Shown: positions 8,723 through 17,670, counted from the first letter of the stretch. The stretch: 64,000 nucleotides of DNA from Nitrogeniibacter aestuarii (GCF_017309585.1 NZ_CP071321.1:2170001-2234000), one strand, 5' to 3'. The notes: a model not told the origin generated them from the sequence alone. A program made the numbers and translations.

Positions 8723-10309
8723 TCAGGATTTGCGCAGGGGCAGGATTTCGAGTTCGCGTAGTTTTTCGACGGCAGCCCCCGTCTTGAGCGTGATGCGCTG
8801 GCCGAACTGGGCAAGAGTGATAAGCGTGCCAGGGGGGACGTCGTCGATGCTGGCAATCAGCCCGGGGCGTCCATCCAGCATGGGCAGGCGCGGGATCAGC
8901 AACACCGGCACCTGTCGTTTGCCGAGGCCGAAAGCGTCCGGCAGGCTCACCTCGGTGGGAATGCCCGATGCCGCAATCACTTCCAGTCCAAGATCGAAGT
9001 CGCTGCTGCCGCGGTTCACCGCGCGTCGCGCAACGCCCAGCAGGACGGCGGCCCGCTCGCGCGGGCGGACGGCCACCAGTTCTCCCACGCGCACGTGCTG
9101 CGCCTGCCCACTCAGGTAGCGCAGGCCGAAACCGCCGGGACTTTCGTCGAGGATGCCCCATTCGCTGGTGCGCTCATGCACCGGTTCCGGCAGGGCGTCT
9201 GGATTGGGGTCGTCGCGTCGCCGCAAGACCCGTCCGCTCAGGAACAGGCGAATCGCGCCGAAGCCGACAACGAGATCGGTGCGGGGCAGAAAGCGCGTAC
9301 GGGCATGGCCGCGCGAACGCGGGTTGGACCAGTGCTCATGAAGGGTCTCGAGCAACGCGGTGTAGCGGCTCTGACGAGCCGCCATGGGCAAGCCAAGTCG
9401 GGCCGGCATGACGCCAAGACGCAGGCCGTCGATCTGTGTTTGCAGCTTTTCGAGCAGGTCTCTGGCATCGAGGAGCCATTGACCGGGTTCGAGTCGGGTG
9501 CGCAGTCGCGGCAAGGCGGTGGGCGGATGACCACTCAGCGCGATCACGAACAGGCCTGCAGCCTCTTGCTGAAGGCGCGGCGCATCGTCCCCGGCCTGAA
9601 CCATTCGGGTTAGCGACACATGGCGCTGCAGATAGAAGCGCACCCGGTCCAGATCGCCAGGGGCGATACAGGTGGGGTCAGCGGCAGCGAGCAGCAGTGC
9701 GTGTGCGTAGCTTTGCTCGATGGTGAGCTGTCCCGGGGTGAGCGGGGGCTCGGTCGCCAGCCCGTTCTGTCGCGCCAGTTCGTAAAGGCTGTAGAGTTGC
9801 TTCCAGGACGAACTGCCGCCCGTGGTGTAGGCACGGTGCGCGAGCGCGAGCCGGCGGGTGGCGACGCGCACCCCGCGTTCGATGGCCTGGCGCATCGGGC
9901 GGGAAAAGCCGAAACTGACCCACTTGCGAGCGATTCGCTGTGCAATGTCCAGGTAGGCGGTGGTGAGCAGCTTGAGTGCCCCGAAAGTGGCGGCCAGAGG
10001 ATTCTGGATCCGGCCAGGCAGCGGCAGGGTGGTCAGATCGAGTTTGGCTTCCAGATCCTTACCCAGCTCGTCCACCGCGTCGTCGATCATCTCGAGCAGC
10101 TTCAGATGCATGCGCACGTTGTATGAGACTTTCGACATGGCATCGAGCCGCGCCGCGAGCATGCGCGCCCGGGTCAGGGTGCCTCGGGGCGGCAGCCTGC
10201 CCAGCCACACCTCAAGTTCGGCAATGGGGTCGCCCGTGCCGAGGCCGCCGGACGCCGCGATCAAGCGCGGTGACGACGGGTTCTGTGAGGTGAGGGGGGG
10301 CGGCGGCAT
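8723..10309 (-). CDS. Conserved protein with C-terminal PilZ-like domain
   Basis: The 528-residue protein is mostly alpha-helical (residues 1-370), with no signal peptide or membrane segment. The C-terminal part, roughly residues 390-510, has a D-E-S-P-G-G-F-G-L-R motif and following beta strands (GELVAVR...LGVARRAV...GLEVI) that resemble a PilZ c-di-GMP receptor (D/N-x-S-x-x-G). An arginine-rich stretch lies before it, where PilZ domains place their RxxxR. I do not recognise the N-terminal family. It is first in the minus-strand run leading to CDF and HDOD genes, and near the diguanylate cyclase. PilZ assignment is inferred from the motif and strand pattern alone. Confidence 0.65.
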   Translation of the reverse strand: MPPPPLTSQNPSSPRLIAASGGLGTGDPIAELEVWLGRLPPRGTLTRARMLAARLDAMSKVSYNVRMHLKLLEMIDDAVDELGKDLEAKLDLTTLPLPGRIQNPLAATFGALKLLTTAYLDIAQRIARKWVSFGFSRPMRQAIERGVRVATRRLALAHRAYTTGGSSSWKQLYSLYELARQNGLATEPPLTPGQLTIEQSYAHALLLAAADPTCIAPGDLDRVRFYLQRHVSLTRMVQAGDDAPRLQQEAAGLFVIALSGHPPTALPRLRTRLEPGQWLLDARDLLEKLQTQIDGLRLGVMPARLGLPMAARQSRYTALLETLHEHWSNPRSRGHARTRFLPRTDLVVGFGAIRLFLSGRVLRRRDDPNPDALPEPVHERTSEWGILDESPGGFGLRYLSGQAQHVRVGELVAVRPRERAAVLLGVARRAVNRGSSDFDLGLEVIAASGIPTEVSLPDAFGLGKRQVPVLLIPRLPMLDGRPGLIASIDDVPPGTLITLAQFGQRITLKTGAAVEKLRELEILPLRKS

Positions 10310-10390
10310 CTGAGGTTGGTGTGGTCTTTCGAGTGAATTCTACTGACACTGTTGTGCGACGATTGTGTCATGTGATTGCAAGGAATAATC

Positions 10391-11269
10391 GTGATCCGTT
10401 TCATCAGCTGGAACATTCAATGGGGGCGTGGCGCCGACGGCCTGGTGAAAATGTCACGGCTCATCGACGAAATACGACGTTTGGGCGATTTCGACGTGAT
10501 TTGCCTGCAAGAGGTCGCCAGTCGTTTTCCCGGACTGAAAGGCGGTGTCGAGGAGGACGGTGTCCGCTGTCTGCAGGCCGCGTTTCCCGATTTCGAGTTG
10601 ATTGAAGCGTTTCCCGTCGACCGACTGCACCCGGTGAGCGGGCGCAGTCGTTTCGGTAACGTTCTGCTCTCGCGTCTGCCCGTGCTGGCCGCGGCGCGCC
10701 ACCGGCTGCCATGCCCCCCGGATGATCGATATCCGAGCATGGCGAGATCGGTCGTCGAAGTGGCGCTCAGTCTGCCGATGGGGGCGCCCTTGCGCGTGCT
10801 CACCACGCATCTGGAATACTACTCTGCACTGCAACGCTCGGCGCAGGTTGAACGCCTGTGCGAGCTGCAGCAGGAGGCGATCGACGGGTTGAAGGTGCCG
10901 ATGCATCCTAAAGAGGCGACGGGGCCGTTCGCGCGTCCGCCCTGGCCGGCAGCCGCGCTTCTGTGCGGTGACTTCAACTTCAAGCCCGAGTCAGCCGATT
11001 GGCGCCGGATGCAGTCCGGAAACGCGGGCCAGTCAGGCGTGTGGCAGGACGCGTGGCGCGTCTGCCACGGCGCTCAGGATCATCCGCACAGTGTGGGGTT
11101 GCACGGCGCCGAGTGGCCCGATCACCCGTATTGCTGTGACTTCTTCTTCGCCTCGGCCGAGGCGGTGCCGGCCGTGAAGGCCGTTCGCTACGATGCGAGT
11201 TCAGCCGCGTCGGACCATCAGCCGGTGATGCTGGAAATGGAAGAGGCGGCCTTGCAGCCGCCTCTCTGA
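10391..11269 (+). CDS. Endonuclease/exonuclease/phosphatase-family hydrolase
   Basis: A 292-residue EEP-fold metal-dependent hydrolase. Signature residues are present in order: WNIQWG near the N-terminus, the LQEV metal-binding glutamate (~40), THLEYYS, the GDFNFKP motif (~200) and the terminal SDHQPV catalytic His. No signal peptide is visible, so it probably acts in the cytoplasm; substrate (nucleic acid, phosphodiester or phosphoinositide-like) cannot be told. The GTG start at 10391 is chosen over TTG 10376 because an AAGGA ribosome site (10380-10384) sits 6 bases upstream. Confidence 0.9.
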   Translation: MIRFISWNIQWGRGADGLVKMSRLIDEIRRLGDFDVICLQEVASRFPGLKGGVEEDGVRCLQAAFPDFELIEAFPVDRLHPVSGRSRFGNVLLSRLPVLAAARHRLPCPPDDRYPSMARSVVEVALSLPMGAPLRVLTTHLEYYSALQRSAQVERLCELQQEAIDGLKVPMHPKEATGPFARPPWPAAALLCGDFNFKPESADWRRMQSGNAGQSGVWQDAWRVCHGAQDHPHSVGLHGAEWPDHPYCCDFFFASAEAVPAVKAVRYDASSAASDHQPVMLEMEEAALQPPL

Positions 11270-11290
11270 TACACAGGCACGATAGAGCCG

Positions 11291-12079
11291 TTACTCTTCG
11301 AGTGGTTCAACCAGATCGCGGTAAGCATGCCAGGTGGCATGGCCGATGATCGGCATGAGGACCACGAGACCGATGTGGAAGGTCATGAACCCGATGATGG
11401 TCAGGCCGACGATGCCAACCGCCCACGCCATCATGGTGGCCGGGTTGCGAGCAAGCGCCCCCACGCTGGCCAGCATGGCCGTGATGGCGTCCTGGTTGCG
11501 GTCGAGCATCAGCGGAATGGACACCACGCTGACTGCGAACACGATGGTGGCGAAGAGCAATCCGACCATGAAATACACACTCAGGAATTCGAAGTTCTCA
11601 AACCGTAACACCTGCTCGAGAAATCCGGACAGGTTGGGCATCTCGTTGGTGTAGAAGAGCGCGAACACCACCAGAGAGGCGCGCGCCCAGACCAGAAAGA
11701 TGACCCCGAGCACCACGGCGAACACGCCGATATTGCCGGCATTGCGCTTCCACACCACGAGCGTTGGCGCGAGCGAGCAGTTCTGCCCCTTTTCCCGGCG
11801 GCGACTGATTTCGTAGAGCCCCATGGACAGGAAGGGCCCAAGCAAGAGGAAGCCGGACGTGAGGCCCGACGTGTATTCATAGGCGTGCTCGAACACGAAG
11901 GTGATGAGCAGACCCATACCGGCAAAGCAGAACCCGTAGAACAGGCTGGGGATGGGGCATGACTTCATGTCCTGCCATCCGCGTGCGAACCACTTCAGCG
12001 GAGAAGTGGCCTTGATGTCCCTGATTGCCGGAAACGGCAAGTGTCCCGAATCCTCCAATACCTCATGCGGCTGCTGCAT
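11291..12079 (-). CDS. DUF2189 integral membrane protein
   Basis: A 262-residue polytopic inner-membrane protein of the DUF2189 family, function unknown. Six or so hydrophobic segments are visible, starting with GFCFAGMGLLITFVF, and the family-typical LGPFLSMGLYEISRRRE stretch follows the second. The start at 12079 is preceded by an AGGAG site (minus strand) 6 bases upstream; a longer frame to 12115 lacks one. It is convergent with the EEP gene, with only 21 bases between stops. Confidence 0.88.
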   Translation of the reverse strand: MQQPHEVLEDSGHLPFPAIRDIKATSPLKWFARGWQDMKSCPIPSLFYGFCFAGMGLLITFVFEHAYEYTSGLTSGFLLLGPFLSMGLYEISRRREKGQNCSLAPTLVVWKRNAGNIGVFAVVLGVIFLVWARASLVVFALFYTNEMPNLSGFLEQVLRFENFEFLSVYFMVGLLFATIVFAVSVVSIPLMLDRNQDAITAMLASVGALARNPATMMAWAVGIVGLTIIGFMTFHIGLVVLMPIIGHATWHAYRDLVEPLEE

Positions 12080-12539
12080 TCTTGTCTCCTGTTGGTTTGA
12101 TTGTATGCAGCACACTCGGAGCGCTGGCGTGCTCGGCTCGGTGTGCGAGTCCGGCAGGCCTTTTTTTGCTTCTGATCGTGTTGGGTGCGAGTGGCTCCTG
12201 CAGTGCGTGTTTTGATGCCGTCAGCGCAGCCTTTGGGGGGAAGGCGATATCGCTGATCTGCCAATAATAAGCGTAATCAGCACGGCTTTGGCAAGGGCAA
12301 CGCTCTGAAATGTCGAGTAATTTTTTGTACGGCGAGGGGAATGGTTCCCGCTGGCATTGATGCTGTGCAATAAGTGGTCGCATGTGAAATTCCTGTATTT
12401 CGCATCCAGAAAGGCATGCGTTTGAAATTCCGACCATGCGGCATTGCAAAAATTCTTTGGGCGCAAACTATCGACGCGATTGAGCGGATCAATCGCATTC
12501 TTCATGCATATTGACTAATCGGGTGTTACGCGGAGCGTG
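12080..12539. other. 460-base gap, AT-richer, no convincing gene
   Basis: This stretch between two minus-strand genes is visibly more AT-rich than its surroundings from about 12260 to 12520. A 94-codon minus-strand frame (12221-12505) and a hydrophobic plus-strand frame (12025-12267) exist, but neither has a ribosome site or recognisable sequence. It presumably holds the promoter of the DUF2189 gene. Confidence 0.6.
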
Positions 12540-12752
12540 TCAGGCTGGTTCTGGCGGCTCGAGCAGCCGCTCGATGAAGGTGATGCGATCCTTGAGTACC
12601 AGCTTGCGCTTCTTGAGCCGGCGGATCATCAGTTGGTCGCCCACGGGGTTGGTGGCGAGCTGGTCAATGGCCATGTCCAGGTCGCGGTGCTCGGCCTTGA
12701 GCGTCATCAGTTCTTCGGACCAGTTGGCCTCGACGGTAAAGTCGTCTTGCAT
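12540..12752 (-). CDS. DUF465 (YdcH-like) small protein
   Basis: A 70-residue, charged, all-helical protein of the DUF465/YdcH family. The diagnostic central part is H-R-D-L-D...ID followed by LKKRKLVLKDRI, predicted as a helical hairpin. Function is unknown; family members are common small cytosolic proteins in proteobacteria. A good AGAGG-type site (minus strand) precedes the ATG at 12752. It stands alone. Confidence 0.85.
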   Translation of the reverse strand: MQDDFTVEANWSEELMTLKAEHRDLDMAIDQLATNPVGDQLMIRRLKKRKLVLKDRITFIERLLEPPEPA

Positions 12753-12937
12753 TTTTTACCTCTCCGGGGTCTCAAGCTGGTGAAAATGATGCCGTTATGT
12801 GACTCAACAGGCAGCTATGGTATGCGGTGACCCGGTCCATGACAACCGTCGTGACTTGATCTTTTCCGGTTGCACCCCACCTGTGCCATGAACAGGATCG
12901 TCACCTGACGATTCGTAACCGAATAAGGAGTCGCATC

Positions 12938-13168
12938 ATGGAAGTGGTTTGCAACAACCCGGTCCTGTACGTGGTGGACTTTCCCGGCTTCGACGTGATC
13001 GAGGTCATCGACAAGCGCATTGGTCGCGGCACGGTGTTCCGTGATGCTGCTGCTCGCCGATTCAGGGCCGAGCTGGCGGAACTCTCCATGTCTGAAGAAA
13101 CCTCTGATTTCGACGAGTTGATCGATCACTACCTGACCCTGCTCAATCAGCCAGCGGTCTATCACTAA
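12938..13168 (+). CDS. Small betaproteobacterial protein, DUF3567-like
   Basis: A 76-residue protein with an alternating hydrophobic N-terminal strand (VLYVVDFPG), a central charged helix (RRFRAELAEL) and the C-terminal LLNQPAVYH. The length and the ending fit the betaproteobacterial DUF3567 family; function unknown. A GGAG site lies 8 bases before the ATG. A hairpin terminator follows, so it is monocistronic. The family call is from memory of the pattern and is moderate. Confidence 0.7.
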   Translation: MEVVCNNPVLYVVDFPGFDVIEVIDKRIGRGTVFRDAAARRFRAELAELSMSEETSDFDELIDHYLTLLNQPAVYH

Positions 13169-13187
13169 CCCATTGTCTCCCTTGTGA

Positions 13188-13224
13188 CGGCCCGTCGCTT
13201 CGCTGGCGACGGGCCGCTTTCTGT
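13188..13224 (+). terminator. Hairpin terminator after DUF3567-like gene
   Basis: An 11-bp perfect GC-rich stem (13188-13198 with 13206-13216, loop TTCGCTG) is followed by a moderately T-rich tail (CTTTCTGTTCT). It is 20 bases past the stop codon. Confidence 0.7.
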
Positions 13225-13266
13225 TCTACCATCGAACGCCCATTCATGACTGAAACGTGACATGCA

Positions 13267-13815
13267 ATGAGCAAGGCGTTTGTCAAAGCGTCCGAAGATG
13301 AGGACGACTCCCCAGAAATACCTGCCGGGCCCGCAGCCGGTGGTGCCATCTACATGACTCGACGTGGCTGGAACGCGCTGAAAGTCGAGCTGGACCAGCT
13401 CGTGCGTGACGAGCGCCCCAAGATGGTCGAAACCGTGGCCTGGGCGGCCAGCAATGGCGACCGCTCCGAGAATGGCGACTACATTTACGGCAAGAAGCGA
13501 TTGCGCGAGATCGATCGGCGCATTCGTTTTCTCATCAAGCGTCTCGAAAACGCCAAGGTGGTTGATCCCGCCGATCAGCAGGAACTCGATCAGGTGTTCT
13601 TCGGCGCGACTGTCGTGATTACCGACGATGGCGGCGAGACCGAAAAGACCTACCAGATCGTCGGCGTTGACGAGGCCAATGCGACGTCGGGTCTGATCAG
13701 CTGGATTTCCCCGCTGGCCAAAGCCCTGCTCAAGGCGCGAGAGGGCGATGAAGTCCGCTTTCAGACACCCTCCGGACTGAAGGATATCGAGATACTCGAA
13801 GTCCGCTACGAGTAG
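13267..13815 (+). CDS. greB: Transcription elongation factor GreB
   Basis: GreB binds the secondary channel of RNA polymerase and stimulates transcript cleavage in backtracked complexes. The 182-residue protein has an acidic N-terminal extension (~1-28), the antiparallel coiled coil (~30-105) with the SNGDRSENGDYIYGKKRLRE motif that carries the catalytic acidic tip, and the C-terminal FKBP-like domain. The longer basic patch and RRIRFLIKRLE segment favour GreB over GreA. The N-terminal extension makes it longer than E. coli GreB (~158). A terminator follows directly. Confidence 0.95.
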   Translation: MSKAFVKASEDEDDSPEIPAGPAAGGAIYMTRRGWNALKVELDQLVRDERPKMVETVAWAASNGDRSENGDYIYGKKRLREIDRRIRFLIKRLENAKVVDPADQQELDQVFFGATVVITDDGGETEKTYQIVGVDEANATSGLISWISPLAKALLKAREGDEVRFQTPSGLKDIEILEVRYE

Positions 13816-13840
13816 ATCGCAGTGACTCGAGTCAGTGTCG

Positions 13841-13868
13841 AAACGCCCTGCAAAAGGGCGTTTTTCAT
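13841..13868 (+). terminator. Intrinsic terminator after greB
   Basis: Inverted repeat AAACGCCC / GGGCGTTT (13841-13863) with a TGCAAAA loop is followed by a T-run, 26 bases beyond the stop codon. Confidence 0.88.
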
Positions 13869-13876
13869 TTCCAGGG

Positions 13877-13904
13877 CTTGAAATCGCGCACGCCGCCCCC
13901 ATCC
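13877..13904 (+). promoter_or_regulatory. Sigma-32 (heat-shock) promoter of htpG
   Basis: CTTGAAA (13877-13883), a 13-base spacer and CCCCAT (13897-13902) match the RpoH consensus (CTTGAA and CCCCAT). It lies 40 bases upstream of the htpG start, just after the greB terminator, as expected for an Hsp90 gene under heat-shock control. Confidence 0.8.
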
Positions 13905-13942
13905 ACTAGCAACGTCACATAGCTTGAATGATGGAGACAGGA

Positions 13943-15868
13943 ATGTCCGAGGCGACCCAAGCCACTGCTGAAAAAATGAATTTCCAGACCGAGGTGAAGC
14001 AGATGCTTCACCTCATGATCCACTCGCTGTACTCCAACCGCGAGATCTTCCTGAGAGAACTGATTTCCAACGCCTCTGATGCATGCGACAAGCTGCGTTT
14101 CGAAGCCCTGGACAAGTCAGATCTCTACGAAGGCGATGGCGAACTGAAGATTCGCCTCGACTACGATGCGGACGCCGGCACCATTACTGTGTCGGATAAC
14201 GGTATCGGCATGAGTCGTGAAGAAGTGATCACCAACCTGGGCACGATTGCCAAATCTGGCACCAAGGAGTTCTTCAGCCAGCTCAGCGGCGACCAGAAGA
14301 AGGATGCCAACCTGATTGGCCAGTTCGGCGTCGGTTTTTACTCTGCCTTCATCGTGGCCGACAAGGTCAGCGTGCGCACTCGCCGTGCGGGTGCCGCAGC
14401 CAGCGACGCGGTGCTGTGGGAATGCAGCATGGGCGCCGAAGCTGCCGGTGAATACACCATCGACGCAACCGACAAGACCGATCGTGGCACCGAAATCACC
14501 CTGCACCTGCGCGACGACGCCAAGGATCTGGCCAATGGCTGGCAACTGCGTCAGTTGGTGCGCAAGTATTCCGATCACATCCTTCAGCCCATCGTGATGA
14601 AGAAGGAGGAGTGGGACGAAGAAGCCAAGGGGCAGGTGAAAAAGGATGAGGATGAAACGGTCAACCAGGCCAATGCCCTGTGGACCCGTTCCCGCAATGA
14701 CATCACCGATGAAGAGTACAAGGCCTTTTACAAGCACGTGGGCCATGATTTCGGCGAACCGCTGTCATGGGTGCATGCCCGCGTTGAAGGCCGTCACGAG
14801 TACACGCAGCTGCTCTACGTGCCGGAGAATGCCCCGTTCGACCTATGGGACCGTAACGCCCGCCACGGTATCAAGCTGTACGTGCGACGCGTCTTCATAA
14901 TGGACGATGCCGAAAAGCTGATGCCGTCCTACCTGCGTTTCGTGCGCGGGGTGGTCGATTCGGCCGATCTGCCGCTCAATGTGTCGCGCGAGATTCTTCA
15001 GGAGTCGAAAGATATCGACACCATTCGTGCCGGTTGCACGAAGAAAGTCCTGGGCATGCTCGAAGATCTGGCGAAGAACGAGGCTGAGAAGTACGCCAAG
15101 TTCTGGTCAGCCTTCGGTAACGTGCTCAAGGAAGGCATTGGCGAAGACATGTCCAACAAGGACAAGATCGCCGGCCTGCTGCGCTTTGCTTCGACGCACA
15201 ACGACACGCCAGAACAGATCGTCTCTCTCGCCGATTACATCGGGCGGATGAAGGACGCTCAGGACAAGATCTACTTCGTGACTGCCGAAAGCTTCAACGC
15301 CGCCAAGAACAGCCCGCATCTCGAGGTGTTCCGCAAGAAGGGCATCGAGGTGCTCCTGTTGTCCGACCGGGTCGACGAATGGGTGATCGGTTATCTGACC
15401 GAGTTCGACGGCAAGGCACTTCAGTCGGTGGCCAAAGGTGGTCTGGATCTCGGCGAGCTTGAGGACGAAGAAGAGAAGAAGGCCGCCGAAGCCAAGGCGG
15501 ACGAGTTCAAGGATCTCGTCGAGCGGATGAAATCCAGTCTGGGTGAGCGCGTGAAGGAAGTGCGCATCACGACGCGTCTGACGGATTCGCCCGCTTGCCT
15601 GGTGGCGGATGAACACGATATGGGCATGAATCTGGCGCGCATCCTCAAGGCGGCGGGCCAGGAAGCCCCCATGAGCAAGCCGATTCTCGAAATCAATCCT
15701 GAGCACCCGGTTGTCAAGCGACTGGAAAACGAGCAGACACGCTTTGACGACTGGGCGACCGTCCTGTTTGATCAAGCACTGTTGGCCGAAGGTGGCACGC
15801 TGGACGATCCGGCAACCTTCGTGAAGCAGATCAACGCACTCATGCTGGCCATGCAGTCCGAAGGCTGA
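13943..15868 (+). CDS. htpG: Hsp90-family chaperone HtpG
   Basis: ATP-dependent cytosolic chaperone of 641 residues, usual length for the family. The N-terminal GHKL ATPase domain shows LISNASDACDKLR (Glu/Asn for Mg-ATP), DNGIGM and GQFGVGFYSAF lid motifs. The middle domain has the catalytic-loop NVSREILQ arginine, and the C-terminal dimerisation domain ends near DPATFVKQIN. The ATG at 13943 is preferred to 13928 because GGAG (13933-13936) sits 6 bases upstream of it. It is expressed alone, between a heat-shock-type promoter and a strong terminator. Confidence 0.97.
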   Translation: MSEATQATAEKMNFQTEVKQMLHLMIHSLYSNREIFLRELISNASDACDKLRFEALDKSDLYEGDGELKIRLDYDADAGTITVSDNGIGMSREEVITNLGTIAKSGTKEFFSQLSGDQKKDANLIGQFGVGFYSAFIVADKVSVRTRRAGAAASDAVLWECSMGAEAAGEYTIDATDKTDRGTEITLHLRDDAKDLANGWQLRQLVRKYSDHILQPIVMKKEEWDEEAKGQVKKDEDETVNQANALWTRSRNDITDEEYKAFYKHVGHDFGEPLSWVHARVEGRHEYTQLLYVPENAPFDLWDRNARHGIKLYVRRVFIMDDAEKLMPSYLRFVRGVVDSADLPLNVSREILQESKDIDTIRAGCTKKVLGMLEDLAKNEAEKYAKFWSAFGNVLKEGIGEDMSNKDKIAGLLRFASTHNDTPEQIVSLADYIGRMKDAQDKIYFVTAESFNAAKNSPHLEVFRKKGIEVLLLSDRVDEWVIGYLTEFDGKALQSVAKGGLDLGELEDEEEKKAAEAKADEFKDLVERMKSSLGERVKEVRITTRLTDSPACLVADEHDMGMNLARILKAAGQEAPMSKPILEINPEHPVVKRLENEQTRFDDWATVLFDQALLAEGGTLDDPATFVKQINALMLAMQSEG

Positions 15869-15895
15869 CGCGACCAGCGTTCAGCAACAAAAAAA

Positions 15896-15923
15896 CCGCG
15901 GCTCTACAAGCCGCGGTTTTTTT
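15896..15923. terminator. Bidirectional terminator, htpG / ClC
   Basis: An 8-bp CCGCGGCT/AGCCGCGG stem (15896-15903 with 15909-15916) has an A-run on its left and a seven-base T-run on its right. It can end htpG on the plus strand and the ClC gene on the minus strand. Confidence 0.9.
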
Positions 15924-15931
15924 GTGTGCGT

Positions 15932-17467
15932 TCAAGGACTCTTGTCTTGAGGCGTCTCGTCGGTTGAGCCCTTGGGGGCTTCCTCGGTCGTGCTGCCTTC
16001 GGCACTCTGTTCCGGCTTGGGCGGCCCCATGATCTCTTTCAACATGAGCTCGTGCGGATCGGGCATTTCGGTTTCAGGTGCCTCGGGTGGCTGATTGGAC
16101 GCCTTCATCTTGCGTGTGATGTCACGCAGCATGCCGATCGCGAGCGCATCGTAAAGAGGCACCGGTGCAACGGATCGTGAGAAGCCCTGTGCGACGACGG
16201 CAGCCCCCATGAGCGGCAAGAGCATCTGGTGGTTCGCGGTCATCTCCATCACGATGACCAGCGAGGTGATGGGCGACTGCGTAATGCCGGCGAGAAACGC
16301 CACCATCCCCAGCACAAGGATTGCCGAACTGCTCTCGCCCGGAAGGAGCAGGGCGATATTGGCACCCAGTCCGGCTCCCACGGCAAGTGCGGGTGCGAAC
16401 ACGCCCCCGGGAATGCCACTGATGAACGCGAGCCAGATCACGAAGGCCTTGGCGAACATGAAATAGATCGGCAGGGCTTCCGTGCCTTCGAGGGCCGCCT
16501 TGGATTCCGCGTAACCCGTGCCCCAGGTCGTGCCGCCGGTGGCGACACCGATCAGCGCGGTCAGCAGGCCGCAGATGGCAGCAAACAGGACAGGCCTTGT
16601 CTTGGCGAAATCACCGACGCGGCCCGGCAGGCCTCGGGAGGAGGCAATGAGCAGCCGGGTCATCAGGCCGCCCGCGAGGCCACCTGCGGCACCACACATG
16701 AGCACTGGCCACAGGCCCGAGGGCCAACTGACGGCGGCTGGCGTGCGACCGAAATAGGTGTAGTTACCCAACGTCGCCAGCGACATGAGACCGGCAAAAA
16801 TCACGGCGATGAGCGTGGTGCTGGAGGCCTTGAAAGCGCGATAGCGCGACAGTTCTTCAATGGCGAACATGATGCCGCCCAGCGGGGTGTTGAAGGCCGC
16901 TGCCACGCCGGCGCCCCCGCCCGCGACAATGAGGTCGCGTGTCGGCGCTATCCGTCCGTTCTTCTTGCCGCTGACCAGATTGAGGATCGACGCGCCCACC
17001 TGCACCGTGGGGCCCTCACGGCCGATTGATGCGCCCGATAGCAAGCCGACGATCGTCAGAAAGATCTTCGCGACCGCGATCTTGAACGAGAGCAGTCTGT
17101 TTCGGATCCGGCTGTCTTCGGTGAGCGAGGCCGCAATAGCCTGAGGAATGCCGCTGCCTTCCGAGCCCGGGAAGAAGCGTTTGGTCAGCCACACGACAAG
17201 CGCGAAACCGGCTGGGGCAATGAAAAGGGTGGACCACCAGAATTCGTCATAAATGAGGCGATGGATCTCGATGGCCAGATCCGCACCAATGGCGAATACG
17301 ATGGCCGCAAGGCCAGCGAGAAGTGTGACACCCACAAGCAGCAGGCGTTTTCGCCAGCGACCGAGAGACAACCATGGCATCGCGTATCGTCGTCCTCCGC
17401 GCGCAATCTGTTTGAGCGCACGGGTGTGGGCGGAGATGTTCTCTCGCGATGTGCCGGATGGCGGCAT
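15932..17467 (-). CDS. ClC-family chloride/proton antiporter
   Basis: A 511-residue inner-membrane ClC protein. Selectivity-filter motifs are present: GSGIPQ (104-109), GREGP (149-153, gating Glu at 151), GIPGGVFAP, and the PLYDAL tyrosine. The EE pair at 204-205 aligns with the internal proton-transfer glutamate of E. coli ClcA (E203), so H+-coupled exchange rather than channel activity is expected. Lacks the CBS domains of some ClCs; the C-terminal ~60 residues are acidic, Pro-rich and low-complexity. The start may be 17467 or the ATG at residue 30 (MPWLSLG). Monocistronic; role in acid resistance is only an analogy. Confidence 0.92.
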   Translation of the reverse strand: MPPSGTSRENISAHTRALKQIARGGRRYAMPWLSLGRWRKRLLLVGVTLLAGLAAIVFAIGADLAIEIHRLIYDEFWWSTLFIAPAGFALVVWLTKRFFPGSEGSGIPQAIAASLTEDSRIRNRLLSFKIAVAKIFLTIVGLLSGASIGREGPTVQVGASILNLVSGKKNGRIAPTRDLIVAGGGAGVAAAFNTPLGGIMFAIEELSRYRAFKASSTTLIAVIFAGLMSLATLGNYTYFGRTPAAVSWPSGLWPVLMCGAAGGLAGGLMTRLLIASSRGLPGRVGDFAKTRPVLFAAICGLLTALIGVATGGTTWGTGYAESKAALEGTEALPIYFMFAKAFVIWLAFISGIPGGVFAPALAVGAGLGANIALLLPGESSSAILVLGMVAFLAGITQSPITSLVIVMEMTANHQMLLPLMGAAVVAQGFSRSVAPVPLYDALAIGMLRDITRKMKASNQPPEAPETEMPDPHELMLKEIMGPPKPEQSAEGSTTEEAPKGSTDETPQDKSP

Positions 17468-17670
17468 GGGCGGTGCTCGACGGTCTCTGTGGTTGGGGAT
17501 GTGTCTGACGCGCAGCGTAACACGCGTCGCGCCCTTGATTCATCAGGGCTTTCACGGATTCTGCCGGTTTTGGGCCGTGTTTTCGAGCGAAGGCCTCAAA
17601 TGCCATTCGTTTTGTCTATCGGGCGTGGCATCTGCACAACAAATCGTGTTGTCGGGCGATGGTGATTGAG

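Noticed and set aside
7628..9161. Longer N-termini for the HDOD and CDF proteins
   Set aside because: The upstream codons give low-complexity sequence overlapping neighbouring genes, and family starts are at 7627 and 8654.
12025..12267. 80-codon hydrophobic plus-strand frame
   Set aside because: It begins inside the DUF2189 gene on the other strand and has no ribosome site.
12221..12505. 94-codon minus-strand frame in the AT-rich gap
   Set aside because: No ribosome site, no recognisable motif; left as open question only.
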